From a virus, in the IMG/VR virus record IMGVR_UViG_3300025853_000677, positions 1 through 23,507 of that record: a stretch of 23,507 bases of DNA. One strand, given 5' to 3'. The notes beneath the pieces are model-generated. The model worked only from the letters and a program-made list of their open reading frames with translations. It did not search any database and was not told the origin of the DNA. Positions 1-8,230 of the stretch are shown here, in pieces. Numbering within the stretch: position 1 is the stretch's first letter; every line of letters starts with the position of its first letter. The translations under genes were made by a program, and so were the position numbers.

Positions 1-1621
1 TGATTCCGCCATTTATCTGTGGTTCCATAGGAACATCGCCAAGCATTTCTCCACCACCTTCTGCTGGCAATGGTTCTCCCGTAATTGGATCAATAGAACT
101 TGGATCTGGAATAATTCCATCCTCAATTTCCTGCTCAATTTGTTCGTCCATTTCGATCATTTCTGCGTCTGTTTGACGAAGAACTTTTCTACGAACCCAT
201 TGTGTAGAATAATATTTTCCAATATAAGGTTCAATAGTTGCTAAAGTTCCGAGACGATCATTAAGCATCTCAGTTTCTTTAAGTTCGGCAAATTGATTGT
301 CATATAGGAAATCATATTGAATGTGATCACTAATTTTTTCCCAATCATCAGGTGACACAATATTTTTGAGAATCAACTGAGTTTTTAACATATCATTAAA
401 CATCTGAGCAAATCTTTTTCTCAAACGACCAACAAACTTTGCAAACTTAAGTTCGTCTCTCAGAATCTCGGAAGAACGACCAAGATTAAAACCCCCATCA
501 GCGGCAATTCTTGATTCTGGAACTCCAAGTGCTCTATAGAGTTTCTTTTGGAAATATTCAATATCAGCAAGTTCTCCAAGATTTTGTCCACCAGGAAGAG
601 TTGTAATTTCAGTTCCTCTACCACCCTCTCTTCTAGGAAGCCAAAAATCTTCCATCATACTCATAAATTTACGATCATCACGAACTTCACCAGTGTTGGC
701 ATCATACACAAGTTTGTTACGATAACGCATCATAACATCACGAAGATATTGTTCCGCCTTGATCTTTGGAAGATTGCCAACATCAATATAGAAAATTCTA
801 CGTTCCGGTGCTCTTGATAAACGATAAATGACTAATGAATCCTCAATCATTCTGAGTTGATTGAGTGCTTTAATTGCCTTATGCATATAAGACAATACAG
901 TTCCCTTATTTCTATCTACAAGACCGGAAGTACAATATGTAATTGCATCTTTTGCAATTTTTGTTCCTTTATTTCCTCCGCTTGGTAAATTGCCGGTAGG
1001 ATAATTTGGTTTGGGAGTATAGACAAAGTATTCTTCAATTTCTGGTGCAATTCCATTTTTTGCTTCATCACGACCGGGAATATTTGGTCCAATGATATTC
1101 TTATCCTTTTTCTTTTCCTGACGAACAAACTTCATCTTCATTGGATCAATGTACCTCAGTTCCTTAATTCCCTCCTGAGGTTTCTTAAGATCAATTACTT
1201 TGTGATAATATAATCTTCCATCAATATACCAATTTCTAAAAATCTCATGAGATTTTTTATCAAAATCTAAAATTTCTTTGATGTATTTAAACTCTTGTCT
1301 AATTGCTTTTTTTAATTTATCTGTAGCATTAAGATTTGAAAGTTCAATTTCAATCGGAGAATCATAAAGATCGCTTACGATTGCTTCATTAACAACATCT
1401 TCAATGGCACCATCACACTCTGGGTGAAGTGACATTTCTCTATATCTTCTAATTAAATCAAACTCTGTTCTATATTGACCTTCAATATCTACATATGAAC
1501 CATAAAATCCACTACTAATATAATTGTCAACCCCGTCCTCATTATTTTGAGGAACGGGGGAAACTATATCTTTGGATTTTTTTTCTGAATCCTCAATAGA
1601 AAAACCAAAAAGTTTTGCCAT
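1..1621 (-). CDS. 20: Portal vertex protein gp20 (C-terminus cut by window edge)
   Basis: Portal protein: forms the dodecameric ring at the unique head vertex, through which DNA is packaged and ejected; it nucleates prohead assembly and docks the terminase and then the neck. I translated the minus strand from the ATG at 1621 and the frame stays open for 540 codons to the window edge; T4 gp20 has 524 residues and cyanophage versions are somewhat longer. Visible T4-family blocks are PERRIFYIDVGNLPK near residues 270-285 and MMEDFWLPRREGGRGTEI near 320-338, followed by LPGGQNLGELADIEYFQKKL. The visible C-terminus is acidic and Pro/Gly-rich. The start MAKLFGFSIEDSEKKS is typical of cyanophage portals as I remember them. 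No clear Shine-Dalgarno precedes the ATG. The gene follows gp19, as in T4, and has its own candidate late promoter. Identity is very secure. Confidence 0.97.
   Translation of the reverse strand, partial: MAKLFGFSIEDSEKKSKDIVSPVPQNNEDGVDNYISSGFYGSYVDIEGQYRTEFDLIRRYREMSLHPECDGAIEDVVNEAIVSDLYDSPIEIELSNLNATDKLKKAIRQEFKYIKEILDFDKKSHEIFRNWYIDGRLYYHKVIDLKKPQEGIKELRYIDPMKMKFVRQEKKKDKNIIGPNIPGRDEAKNGIAPEIEEYFVYTPKPNYPTGNLPSGGNKGTKIAKDAITYCTSGLVDRNKGTVLSYMHKAIKALNQLRMIEDSLVIYRLSRAPERRIFYIDVGNLPKIKAEQYLRDVMMRYRNKLVYDANTGEVRDDRKFMSMMEDFWLPRREGGRGTEITTLPGGQNLGELADIEYFQKKLYRALGVPESRIAADGGFNLGRSSEILRDELKFAKFVGRLRKRFAQMFNDMLKTQLILKNIVSPDDWEKISDHIQYDFLYDNQFAELKETEMLNDRLGTLATIEPYIGKYYSTQWVRRKVLRQTDAEMIEMDEQIEQEIEDGIIPDPSSIDPITGEPLPAEGGGEMLGDVPMEPQINGGI
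1531..1559. other. GC-rich hairpin inside the 5' part of g20
   Basis: On the plus strand CCCCGTCCTCA (1531-1541) can pair with TGAGG-A-ACGGGG (1548-1559): 11 base pairs with one bulged A and a 6-base loop, TTATTT. On the g20 mRNA it covers about codons 21-31 (the PVPQNNEDGV region). It stands out in AT-rich DNA. No U-tract follows directly on either strand, so it does not look like a classical terminator. Its role is unknown. Confidence 0.6.
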
Positions 1622-1650
1622 AGTATAAACTGACTAGACTGTTATTTTAT

Positions 1651-1657
1651 TATTTAG
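1651..1657 (-). promoter_or_regulatory. Candidate late promoter for g20 (CTAAATA)
   Basis: The minus strand reads CTAAATAATAAAATAACA here, with the CTAAATA element about 30 bp upstream of the g20 ATG in a 58-bp gap between g19 and g20. T4-type late promoters are a TATAAATA -10 element read by the gp55 sigma factor, and CTAAATA variants are known in cyanophages. The position in the largest gap near g20 supports the call; no transcript data are available. Confidence 0.6.
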
Positions 1658-1679
1658 TTTACTTTAAAAATAAGATAAA

Positions 1680-2291
1680 TCAAACATCACCTGCGAGAAT
1701 GTCTTGCCCACCAGATGTTGAAGCAGTGCCTTTCTTAGCCTCCCAATACTGAACTTGCATTTCTACTGTGAATTCTTGTATAGTGTCAGTTGTTTCATAA
1801 TTTAAATCAATGGTAGAAATATTTGTTGGGAAGATGTCTCTAAAATAATATGATCTGAGTATTTGACCCTCTCTATCCAATTGATGAACGGTAGCATCTT
1901 TTTGATATTCTGTTGGGTCAGTTTCACCTTTTCCACTATTCATTTCATTAATGTAATTCATCCACTTTTCAAAAGCAGATCTAATTTTGAATGTGGTGTC
2001 GTTAATAACTGTAATGGTCCAAGTTTCAAATGTTCTATCACCGGCAATTTTTAAAGTTCTTCCTCTGAATGGAATTTCAATTGGTGCTATAGTGGAAGCA
2101 GGTAAAGCAGCTGCTTTTACAAGAATTCTTGCATCTTCAACAACTCCTGATGCATTATCTACGTCGGCACTACCAGGAAAAGATAATATGACTTCAAATA
2201 AATTTGGTCTTGCACCACCACCTGTTAATTTACTTTTAAATTTATTAATAGTTTTAAAGGAAGGAGTTTCCTGTGGATACGAAATAGCCAT
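1680..2291 (-). CDS. 19: Tail tube protein gp19
   Basis: Tail tube subunit; hexameric rings stack into the inner tube that is driven through the host envelope and conducts DNA. The 203-residue product is longer than T4 gp19 (163). It starts MAISYPQETPSFKTINKFKS and continues with a Gly/Ala/Arg-Pro-Asn stretch, then LFEVILSFP, which is typical of T4-like tube proteins; the middle (FRGRTLKIAGDRTFETWTIT) and the WMNYINEMNSG segment also match the family as I know it. A Gly/Ser/Thr-rich tail ends the protein. GAGG lies about 10 bases before the ATG. It sits directly after g18 with a 19-bp gap and no promoter motif, so it is probably co-transcribed with the sheath gene. The sheath, tube, portal order is that of T4. 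Confidence 0.95.
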   Translation of the reverse strand: MAISYPQETPSFKTINKFKSKLTGGGARPNLFEVILSFPGSADVDNASGVVEDARILVKAAALPASTIAPIEIPFRGRTLKIAGDRTFETWTITVINDTTFKIRSAFEKWMNYINEMNSGKGETDPTEYQKDATVHQLDREGQILRSYYFRDIFPTNISTIDLNYETTDTIQEFTVEMQVQYWEAKKGTASTSGGQDILAGDV

Positions 2292-2310
2292 TGTTCTTTA
2301 AACCTCTAAA

Positions 2311-4989
2311 TTAAACGTTACCAACTACTTCTTGAAATGAAACGCCAGTTCTAGTGGCAACAAATGTAAGACCAACGAAGTTGATTGACCTTGCAGGTTT
2401 GATGAAAATGTCAGCCACAAACTCATTATTATCTATCACGGCAGGAGTATTATTTGTTTCATCACAAATGACAAGATATTCAAAAATTCCTCTCTTTGCC
2501 TGAACATCACGAAGGAAAGGATCAACAATATTTACAAAATTGGTTCTTGTAATTTCATCATTAAACTCAAAGAGTTGATCTCTTGCCGCAGCAGAAATTG
2601 CATTTTCAAGGTAAATAAACAGACGACGCACGTTAATTCTATCAAAGGCAGATGCTCTAGCAAGACCTGTCTTATCCCCAAAGAGAATAATGCCAGAACC
2701 TGGAGAGAAAATTACTGGATTAACTCTTGCTGAATATAATCTATCTCTTTGAGATTTTGATGGATTATACGCAAGTTTTACAGCATTTAAGACAGATCCT
2801 CTGGAAGTTCCTGCAGGAGAGAACCAAGGGAAATTATTAAGGTCATTACGAGCACAAATTCCAGCAATATCAGCATTTAATGGAACATATCTAAAGGTGT
2901 TTGCAAATCTATCAAACATATATTTGTATCCACTATCAAAAACTGCATAAGATGATGATGGAACAAATGTATAATATGAAAGAATCTCATCAGTAATTGT
3001 TTCATCATTATTAATGACGTTTGAAGAATTATCACTAGATTCTGTTAAGAAGGCACCTCTGTATGGTGAAATAAATGCTACAGCATCACCTCTTTCTTCG
3101 GCAACAGCAATCAACTTGGATGCAAGTGAAGCAGATTCTGCTTTAGAATAATTTGCGGATCCCATAATAAGGAAATCTACGGCATAATTTTCTGCATTCT
3201 CAAAAAGACTATATCCGGAAAGAAGTTTTGATAAATCTGCAGAAAGTGCTCCTGTTGCCTCAACAATACTACCACCATTATAATCAAGACCACCAGTGAG
3301 TTCTAGATTGTTGTTTCCTCCTCCACCAAAAATAATAGGACCACTTGCACTATCTTCTGCATTTTGATCCCAACCATTATCTGTAGTTGCAAGATATCCT
3401 GAACTGAATCCAGAAGCAGTAAGAGTCTCTGGAGCATCACCACCAAAAATGTATGCAGAATTATTCTTTAAATATTGTCTCCAATATGAAGGAGAACCAG
3501 AAGCAAATCTTCCATCTTTTGCTTTTGAAAGATTTAAGTGTTTCTCTAGAATAGTTCCTGATGTTCCCGTGATTTTACCCTCACCATCAATTACTACAAC
3601 ATGAAGTTCATCAAATCTAGATCCTCTTTCAGAAGCATAATTTGAAGTTCCTGGTCTTTCGGCAATAGTATTCCAATTTACTTTCTTTACTACCTCTGTT
3701 CCACCAATAGTTTCTTTAGAAACAGAAAGTGTTTGAGCATCAAACCAATCGGTCACTGCTGTTGGAGTTTGAGCCGATGAACCTCCATCTGCAAATGCAG
3801 TAACCGTAACAAACTCAGTATTAAATTTCAATAAACCTCCAATATTAACTTTTTGTTCCAGGTTGGTTGTTGATGAATTAATTTTAACCTGAGTGGCACT
3901 ACTGCTAATCGTTTCAGATATTGTTCCAATATCATATTTTTTGACGTATTTTACTGTTGCACCATCATTGTGTGTTGCTGCAGAGGTTCCCTCTTCACCT
4001 CTAGCAACTCCCGTAATTTGACCTGTTCCAATTGTAGCACTACTAAGTGAAATTACTTCGTTTCCAATAACTAAGAAATAATCGTTACCAACTGTAATTC
4101 CAGTAGTGGAAATGCCAATTGTTGTCCCATCAGCACTTAATGGTACTCCACCAGACGTATCAAGAGCCAATGTGGACTCCAAATAATATGAATTTATAGT
4201 CCCACTGGCAGACTGTTCATCAGCAGTACTGCCTAATGCTCCTCTAGTAATATTTGCGAAAGTTGTTCCTGCACCAGCTCCTACAAAAGATGTTACGACA
4301 TCTTTACTAAAAGAATACACTCCATTATATGAATAATCGGTTGGTTTTTCTGTTCCTGCGGCAGAAACATGCGAAACAAATTTTACATCAACGGATCCAC
4401 TTCCTACTTTTGTAACAATACCTTTAAAGTATCCATCTAAAACAGAAGTGCCTGCTGCTCCAGATATGACAGTATTATCGGGAACGGTTTGAGAAACCCC
4501 GAGACCAACAGATAACCCTGTTGTTGATCCTACTGAAAGGGTTTGATCTGCTTGTCCATCAATAACACCGATTCTAATTCCATTTGCCCAAGAACCTGGA
4601 TTTCTGGCAAATACTACACGGCCATCAATAACATTTTCATCATATAATTTAACTTCATAGTCTTCTACACTATTAACTTTAATCGCAGATCCACCACTAC
4701 GAGCATTACTTAAATTATCGTCATCAACTCTAACAACTCTCATTTGGCCACCATATGCAAGATATGATGATGCACTTAACCAATGCTCATAATGATTATC
4801 ATTACTATATGATTTTCCAAAAACTTCAAGTAAATCTCTTTCTGATCCTATTACTATTGGAAGATTTACTGGACCCTGAGAAAAAGGTGCTACAAGACCA
4901 CCAATTTTTCCAGTCGCAGGGTCAACTCTTCCTACGGTAAGGTCTACTTCCCTTACTGTGATTCCAGGAGATGCTAAATTAACTGGCAT
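2311..4989 (-). CDS. 18: Contractile tail sheath protein gp18
   Basis: Tail sheath subunit; assembles around the gp19 tube and contracts to inject DNA. I place the start at the ATG at 4989 (product MPVNLASPGITVREVDLT, 892 residues), because GAGGAA lies about 8 bases upstream; a TTG 21 bases further up would extend the frame but overlaps this ribosome-binding site. The conserved sheath core is seen at both ends: the N-terminal SPGITVREVDLT and LAYGGQMRVVRV, and the C-terminal FIKPARSINFVGLTFVATRTG. T4 gp18 has 659 residues, so this sheath carries roughly 230 extra residues, mostly a Ser/Thr/Gly-rich beta-like region between about residues 150 and 430. That region includes a segment also found in the giant protein upstream (see repeats). 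A late promoter motif lies just upstream. Confidence 0.97.
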   Translation of the reverse strand: MPVNLASPGITVREVDLTVGRVDPATGKIGGLVAPFSQGPVNLPIVIGSERDLLEVFGKSYSNDNHYEHWLSASSYLAYGGQMRVVRVDDDNLSNARSGGSAIKVNSVEDYEVKLYDENVIDGRVVFARNPGSWANGIRIGVIDGQADQTLSVGSTTGLSVGLGVSQTVPDNTVISGAAGTSVLDGYFKGIVTKVGSGSVDVKFVSHVSAAGTEKPTDYSYNGVYSFSKDVVTSFVGAGAGTTFANITRGALGSTADEQSASGTINSYYLESTLALDTSGGVPLSADGTTIGISTTGITVGNDYFLVIGNEVISLSSATIGTGQITGVARGEEGTSAATHNDGATVKYVKKYDIGTISETISSSATQVKINSSTTNLEQKVNIGGLLKFNTEFVTVTAFADGGSSAQTPTAVTDWFDAQTLSVSKETIGGTEVVKKVNWNTIAERPGTSNYASERGSRFDELHVVVIDGEGKITGTSGTILEKHLNLSKAKDGRFASGSPSYWRQYLKNNSAYIFGGDAPETLTASGFSSGYLATTDNGWDQNAEDSASGPIIFGGGGNNNLELTGGLDYNGGSIVEATGALSADLSKLLSGYSLFENAENYAVDFLIMGSANYSKAESASLASKLIAVAEERGDAVAFISPYRGAFLTESSDNSSNVINNDETITDEILSYYTFVPSSSYAVFDSGYKYMFDRFANTFRYVPLNADIAGICARNDLNNFPWFSPAGTSRGSVLNAVKLAYNPSKSQRDRLYSARVNPVIFSPGSGIILFGDKTGLARASAFDRINVRRLFIYLENAISAAARDQLFEFNDEITRTNFVNIVDPFLRDVQAKRGIFEYLVICDETNNTPAVIDNNEFVADIFIKPARSINFVGLTFVATRTGVSFQEVVGNV
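3930..4110 (-). repeat. Beta module in gp18 shared with the giant virion protein
   Basis: This part of g18 encodes YFLVIGNEVISLSS, then GVARGEEGTSAATHNDGATV. The giant protein encodes an analogous stretch at 15918-16065: YVKIGEEIISYTN, then IVERGVDNTIIETHDINAPV. The shared pattern is hydrophobic-IG-[NE]-E-[VI]-IS, a short gap, V-x-RG, then T-x6-H-[ND]-x3-V. The similarity is at protein level, seen by eye. Confidence 0.55.
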
Positions 4990-5023
4990 CTTGTTTTCCT
5001 CGCAATCCAAATTTAACTAAAAA

Positions 5024-5031
5024 TATTTATG
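5024..5031 (-). promoter_or_regulatory. Candidate late promoter for g18-g19 (CATAAATA)
   Basis: The minus strand reads CATAAATATTTTTAG in the 80-bp gap between the zinc-motif gene and g18. It matches seven of eight bases of the T4 late consensus TATAAATA. It lies 35 bp upstream of the chosen g18 ATG, leaving room for a short leader with the GAGGAA ribosome-binding site. Strong separate expression would suit the sheath and tube proteins, which are needed in many copies. Confidence 0.7.
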
Positions 5032-5069
5032 AAAAGGGGTATTTTCAGTGGGGAAACAATGCGTGATAT

Positions 5070-5300
5070 TTACCAATCAGGATATTCCCAAATAATATTC
5101 CTTTTTATTGATAGTCTTTTTGTATTCACCCTTTTTTTAGTGCATTCTTTACACTCATAAGAATATGATGATGCTATGGTCTTTCTATTTTTTCTTGTGA
5201 GATAATAGTCTTCAATCAAATTTTTAACTTTTCCACATACTCTACATTTACGATCAAAAAATAATAGGTGTTCTACCTCAATCTCATCATCAAAAGTCAT
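5070..5300 (-). CDS. Small zinc-motif protein between gp17 and gp18
   Basis: A 76-residue product starting MTFDDEIEVEHLLFFDRKC. I chose the ATG at 5300 because it overlaps the gp17 stop as TAATG, the coupling used elsewhere in this window; an upstream GTG at 5315 would add five residues. Two CxxC pairs, C19/C22 and C50/C53, probably bind one zinc ion as a zinc ribbon; between them lies a basic segment (YLTRKNRK), and the C-terminus is basic before ending WEYPDW. This resembles the zinc-binding part of phage HNH or endonuclease VII-type proteins, but no catalytic HNH residues are visible, so it may only bind nucleic acid or protein. I recall similar small proteins at this place in cyanophages. 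T4 has no gene between 17 and 18. Function is unknown. Confidence 0.8.
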   Translation of the reverse strand: MTFDDEIEVEHLLFFDRKCRVCGKVKNLIEDYYLTRKNRKTIASSYSYECKECTKKRVNTKRLSIKRNIIWEYPDW

Positions 5301-6946
5301 TACATGTAATCCCACATATAAGATCTATCTCCATATTCATCGGTATGCCATCTATCACCTGAAGCATCTACAAAACTTGTTTCATCATTAAATCCATCCG
5401 AAATAAATCCAAAAGGAGACATGTCTTGTTCAATTTGATTTCTTTGTTCTTCATAAATTCTTTTACGCACATCATTATCTGTCATTTCTCTAAAATAATC
5501 CTGTGCAACCAACCAAGAAAAAATTACAAGACACATTGCAAGATCATCATTACACCCTTCTTCTGCTTCAAATGAATTTCCTTTCTGTGCAAATGTTGTG
5601 AGTTCTGATATAATTTCGTAGTCACTTGTCACTAATTTATCATCTTCAATTAGGGTTTTTAAATTTGAGCAACCTAATTTTTTAACTGATGAAGTTGTTC
5701 TGACTCCAAGTTGAGATTTTTTTCCACTAAATCCGGATCCTGCAATTTGCCCATTTCTACCTCTCATGGAACACATAAGAATATTTTCATATTCTAAGTC
5801 ATATTGAAGAATACTTGCTACTTGGTCTCCAATATCATTAACTTCAATCAATAACCAAGATTGATTGTATGCATTTGCAACATCCAAAATTATATTTGGA
5901 AAAAGCATAGGTTTAATTTCATTATTTCTATATTTTCCTACAACTCTATATGGAAATTCTGTAATGTCAAAAATTATAAATGCCGAATAGTCATTGCCCA
6001 ATCCACGAGCAACATCAACTGTGATTAGATAATTGTGTTCTTTATTTGGTTCTTCGTAAATATCCAATCCAGCATTTCTCTTAATTGGATCATCATATAC
6101 CAACATTTTTAATTTTGCTGGATTAATTAGTGTATTGACAGATCCTAAAAACTCACATTCAAACTCAACTTTAAATTGTTGCTCGGAAGTATTTGCAATC
6201 GTTTGTTCTTTCCAAACAATATCTCTACCAGGAACTTCCGACCAATGTACTTCAGTGGGAATATATTCATTCTTACTTTTTTCCGCATCATGCCACATAC
6301 GGTAGAAATGATTCATACCATGTGGTGTGGATACAATAATTACCTTGGTGTTTTTACCAGAAGTAATAGTAGGATAAACAGATGCAAAGAACGAGTCAGC
6401 AACGTGATTTGGGACGAATGCGAACTCGTCGAGAAAGAGGATGTTAAACGACATACCTCTGACAGCACTTGCAGACGTAGAAGCTGCCAATATCTTACTG
6501 CCATTTTCTAACTCGATAGAACCTTTATTCCAAGATATAATACCTTGTTGCATCCATTTAGGCAAGTTTTCATAAGCAGTCGCTAATCTTCCTAACAATT
6601 CTCTTGCGGTTGCTGCCTTGTTTGCCAATATGCCAATATTAACACTATCATTAAAAATAAGATAATGCAAAAGATATGATACCACAGTAGTAGACTTGCC
6701 GGTCTGTCGAGGCATCTTGCAGATATTAAATCTGTTATTGTGAAAATTGTGTATTAATCTTTCTTGAAAGTGATATGGATGAAACTGTGTCAAACCTTCA
6801 TCAAGAGAGACAATCTTTACATAATTATTTGCAAAATAAATTGGATCATCTTTACATTTAATGAACTCAATAACTTGCTTTTCAGTAAATTCAATAGCAG
6901 TGTTTGCTTTCTTTAATAATGGATTACCAAGATATACTTCACTCAT
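5300..6946 (-). CDS. 17: Large terminase subunit gp17 (packaging ATPase and nuclease)
   Basis: DNA packaging motor: the N-terminal ATPase pumps DNA into the prohead through the portal, and the C-terminal RNase H-fold nuclease cuts the concatemer for headful packaging. The 548-residue product has Walker A MPRQTGKS (78-85), Walker B ILFLDEF (169-175, D173 and E174), and a coupling motif VSTPHG (205-210). The nuclease acidic residues are D311 in LITVDVARG, E368 in LLIEVNDIGD and D467/D468 in GCNDDLAM. T4 gp17 has 610 residues; the shortening is mainly at the N-terminus before Walker A. The start has AAAGG about 11 bases upstream and lies 6 bp after the previous gene. The gene is intact and all key residues are present. 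Confidence 0.98.
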   Translation of the reverse strand: MSEVYLGNPLLKKANTAIEFTEKQVIEFIKCKDDPIYFANNYVKIVSLDEGLTQFHPYHFQERLIHNFHNNRFNICKMPRQTGKSTTVVSYLLHYLIFNDSVNIGILANKAATARELLGRLATAYENLPKWMQQGIISWNKGSIELENGSKILAASTSASAVRGMSFNILFLDEFAFVPNHVADSFFASVYPTITSGKNTKVIIVSTPHGMNHFYRMWHDAEKSKNEYIPTEVHWSEVPGRDIVWKEQTIANTSEQQFKVEFECEFLGSVNTLINPAKLKMLVYDDPIKRNAGLDIYEEPNKEHNYLITVDVARGLGNDYSAFIIFDITEFPYRVVGKYRNNEIKPMLFPNIILDVANAYNQSWLLIEVNDIGDQVASILQYDLEYENILMCSMRGRNGQIAGSGFSGKKSQLGVRTTSSVKKLGCSNLKTLIEDDKLVTSDYEIISELTTFAQKGNSFEAEEGCNDDLAMCLVIFSWLVAQDYFREMTDNDVRKRIYEEQRNQIEQDMSPFGFISDGFNDETSFVDASGDRWHTDEYGDRSYMWDYM

Positions 6947-6952
6947 AAAAAA

Positions 6953-8230
6953 TTACCTTTGTTCAATCCAGTTCAATACTGCGAGTGCTGCTTTGTTAGT
7001 ATTAGGTGAAGCACATGCTAAAGTGTATATATCACTGATCGTTCCAATACCACTTCTACCAATTTGTAGTGCTGCCTTATCATCAATGTCTACAAGAGAA
7101 GAACCACCAGAAATCGTAAATCCACTCAGGACAATATTTCCACCAGTTGTAGCAGTAGCACTTGTGTCGTATTGGATAAAGGAGTTTGGATCTGGATGAT
7201 CTGTCCAACTTGCACCAGTTAATGTTGGGTTCTCAATCAATCTCCAATAGACATTAGTATTATCATTCGTTGCTGTTTGTAGAGATCTTAACAAAGCAAC
7301 AGCAGCCAATGAACCAGATTTTAATCTGAGACTTACGACTGGATAAAATGTATTTGCATCTATCAGTGTAGTTCCAGTAATCGGATTAGCAACACTTTCA
7401 AGAATACCAAGTTTCTCTGGTTCACCTTCCTGAATCAGAGAATTGGAACCCTGATACATGTAATGAGTTCCTGCAACACCAGTTACATTTTCAATCTCAA
7501 CACGAATGGGTAAGAATGGAGTAGAACACCAAACAAAGTCATTAGTATTTGAATTATCAAATGTATGAGACGGAATTGTCTCATTTTGCATTAACCAGGA
7601 AAACTCTACAAGACCAGCACCATACCATTCATAGTTGATGGAAATCATCTGCTGTTTTGTTGCATCAGCAGTTACACCAGTATATCCATTACCATCAAAC
7701 TTTTCACCATTCCAATTGTCTCTAGTGACTCTGGTTTCTGTAACAATGCCTGTTGTATTACTACGAATTACATAAGAATAAGTTCCACCATCATCCTCAA
7801 AGAAAACACCATTATTTTCATCAAATAATCCAAACCTTCTACGAATACCGACCTGTGGAGTATCAAGACGAATTGCAAACGCAAGAGTAGCAGCTCTGCC
7901 AGGAATGTATCTCATTACATTCTTGGTCTGTCGAATTACTTTACTTCCAGATGCAGAACCAACCTGCATTACTACATTACTGGAATTTGCATTATAAGTA
8001 GAAGTTGCACCGACTCCTACTACACTCTCATCCCAGACATCAGTTTCCTTGCCATATTGAAAAGTGTTGAAGAACACTGTCTGATATGGAGCAACCTTTA
8101 ATCTGTTATTATTAGAAAATTGAGGTCTCCAGTCGGTCTGGTTTCCCCAGTGATCAGCAATATTATATACCTCAAATAGAGATCTTTCCTGGTTTAGAAA
8201 GTCCTGTGTGTTCTTATTCCACTGAGCCAT
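6953..8230 (-). CDS. Probable virion structural protein, 425 aa
   Basis: I recognise this as a family that recurs in T4-like cyanophages and other marine phages, but not with a proven function. The product has no signal peptide or membrane segment. It is rich in aromatic, Gly, Asn and Thr residues and looks all-beta. The block RRRFGLFDENNGVFFEDDGG near residues 130-149, with nearby TYSYVIRS, resembles jelly-roll or lectin-like virion proteins that I remember by pattern. Its ATG overlaps the stop of the 102-aa gene (TGATG), with GGAG upstream, and gp17 follows after 6 bp, so it is transcribed with them. In T4, g16 and g17 are directly adjacent; here this gene and two others separate them. A capsid or tail decoration role is inference only. 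Confidence 0.8.
   Translation of the reverse strand: MAQWNKNTQDFLNQERSLFEVYNIADHWGNQTDWRPQFSNNNRLKVAPYQTVFFNTFQYGKETDVWDESVVGVGATSTYNANSSNVVMQVGSASGSKVIRQTKNVMRYIPGRAATLAFAIRLDTPQVGIRRRFGLFDENNGVFFEDDGGTYSYVIRSNTTGIVTETRVTRDNWNGEKFDGNGYTGVTADATKQQMISINYEWYGAGLVEFSWLMQNETIPSHTFDNSNTNDFVWCSTPFLPIRVEIENVTGVAGTHYMYQGSNSLIQEGEPEKLGILESVANPITGTTLIDANTFYPVVSLRLKSGSLAAVALLRSLQTATNDNTNVYWRLIENPTLTGASWTDHPDPNSFIQYDTSATATTGGNIVLSGFTISGGSSLVDIDDKAALQIGRSGIGTISDIYTLACASPNTNKAALAVLNWIEQR

Noticed and set aside
916-1128. Minus-strand open frame of 70 codons in g20
   Set aside because: The portal frame runs uninterrupted through it and has T4 homology.
1531-1559. The g20 hairpin as a rho-independent terminator
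   Set aside because: No run of U follows the stem directly on either strand, and on the minus strand it would cut the portal gene near its start.
1987-2301. Plus-strand open frame of 104 codons
   Set aside because: Antisense to g19 with no independent evidence.
4990-5010. TTG start for gp18 at 5010
   Set aside because: It would use codons that form the GAGGAA ribosome-binding site of the ATG at 4989; the product from 4989 starts like other sheath proteins.
6861-7199. Plus-strand open frame of 112 codons across the g17 start
   Set aside because: It overlaps the end of the 425-aa gene and the start of g17 antisense; no supporting signal.
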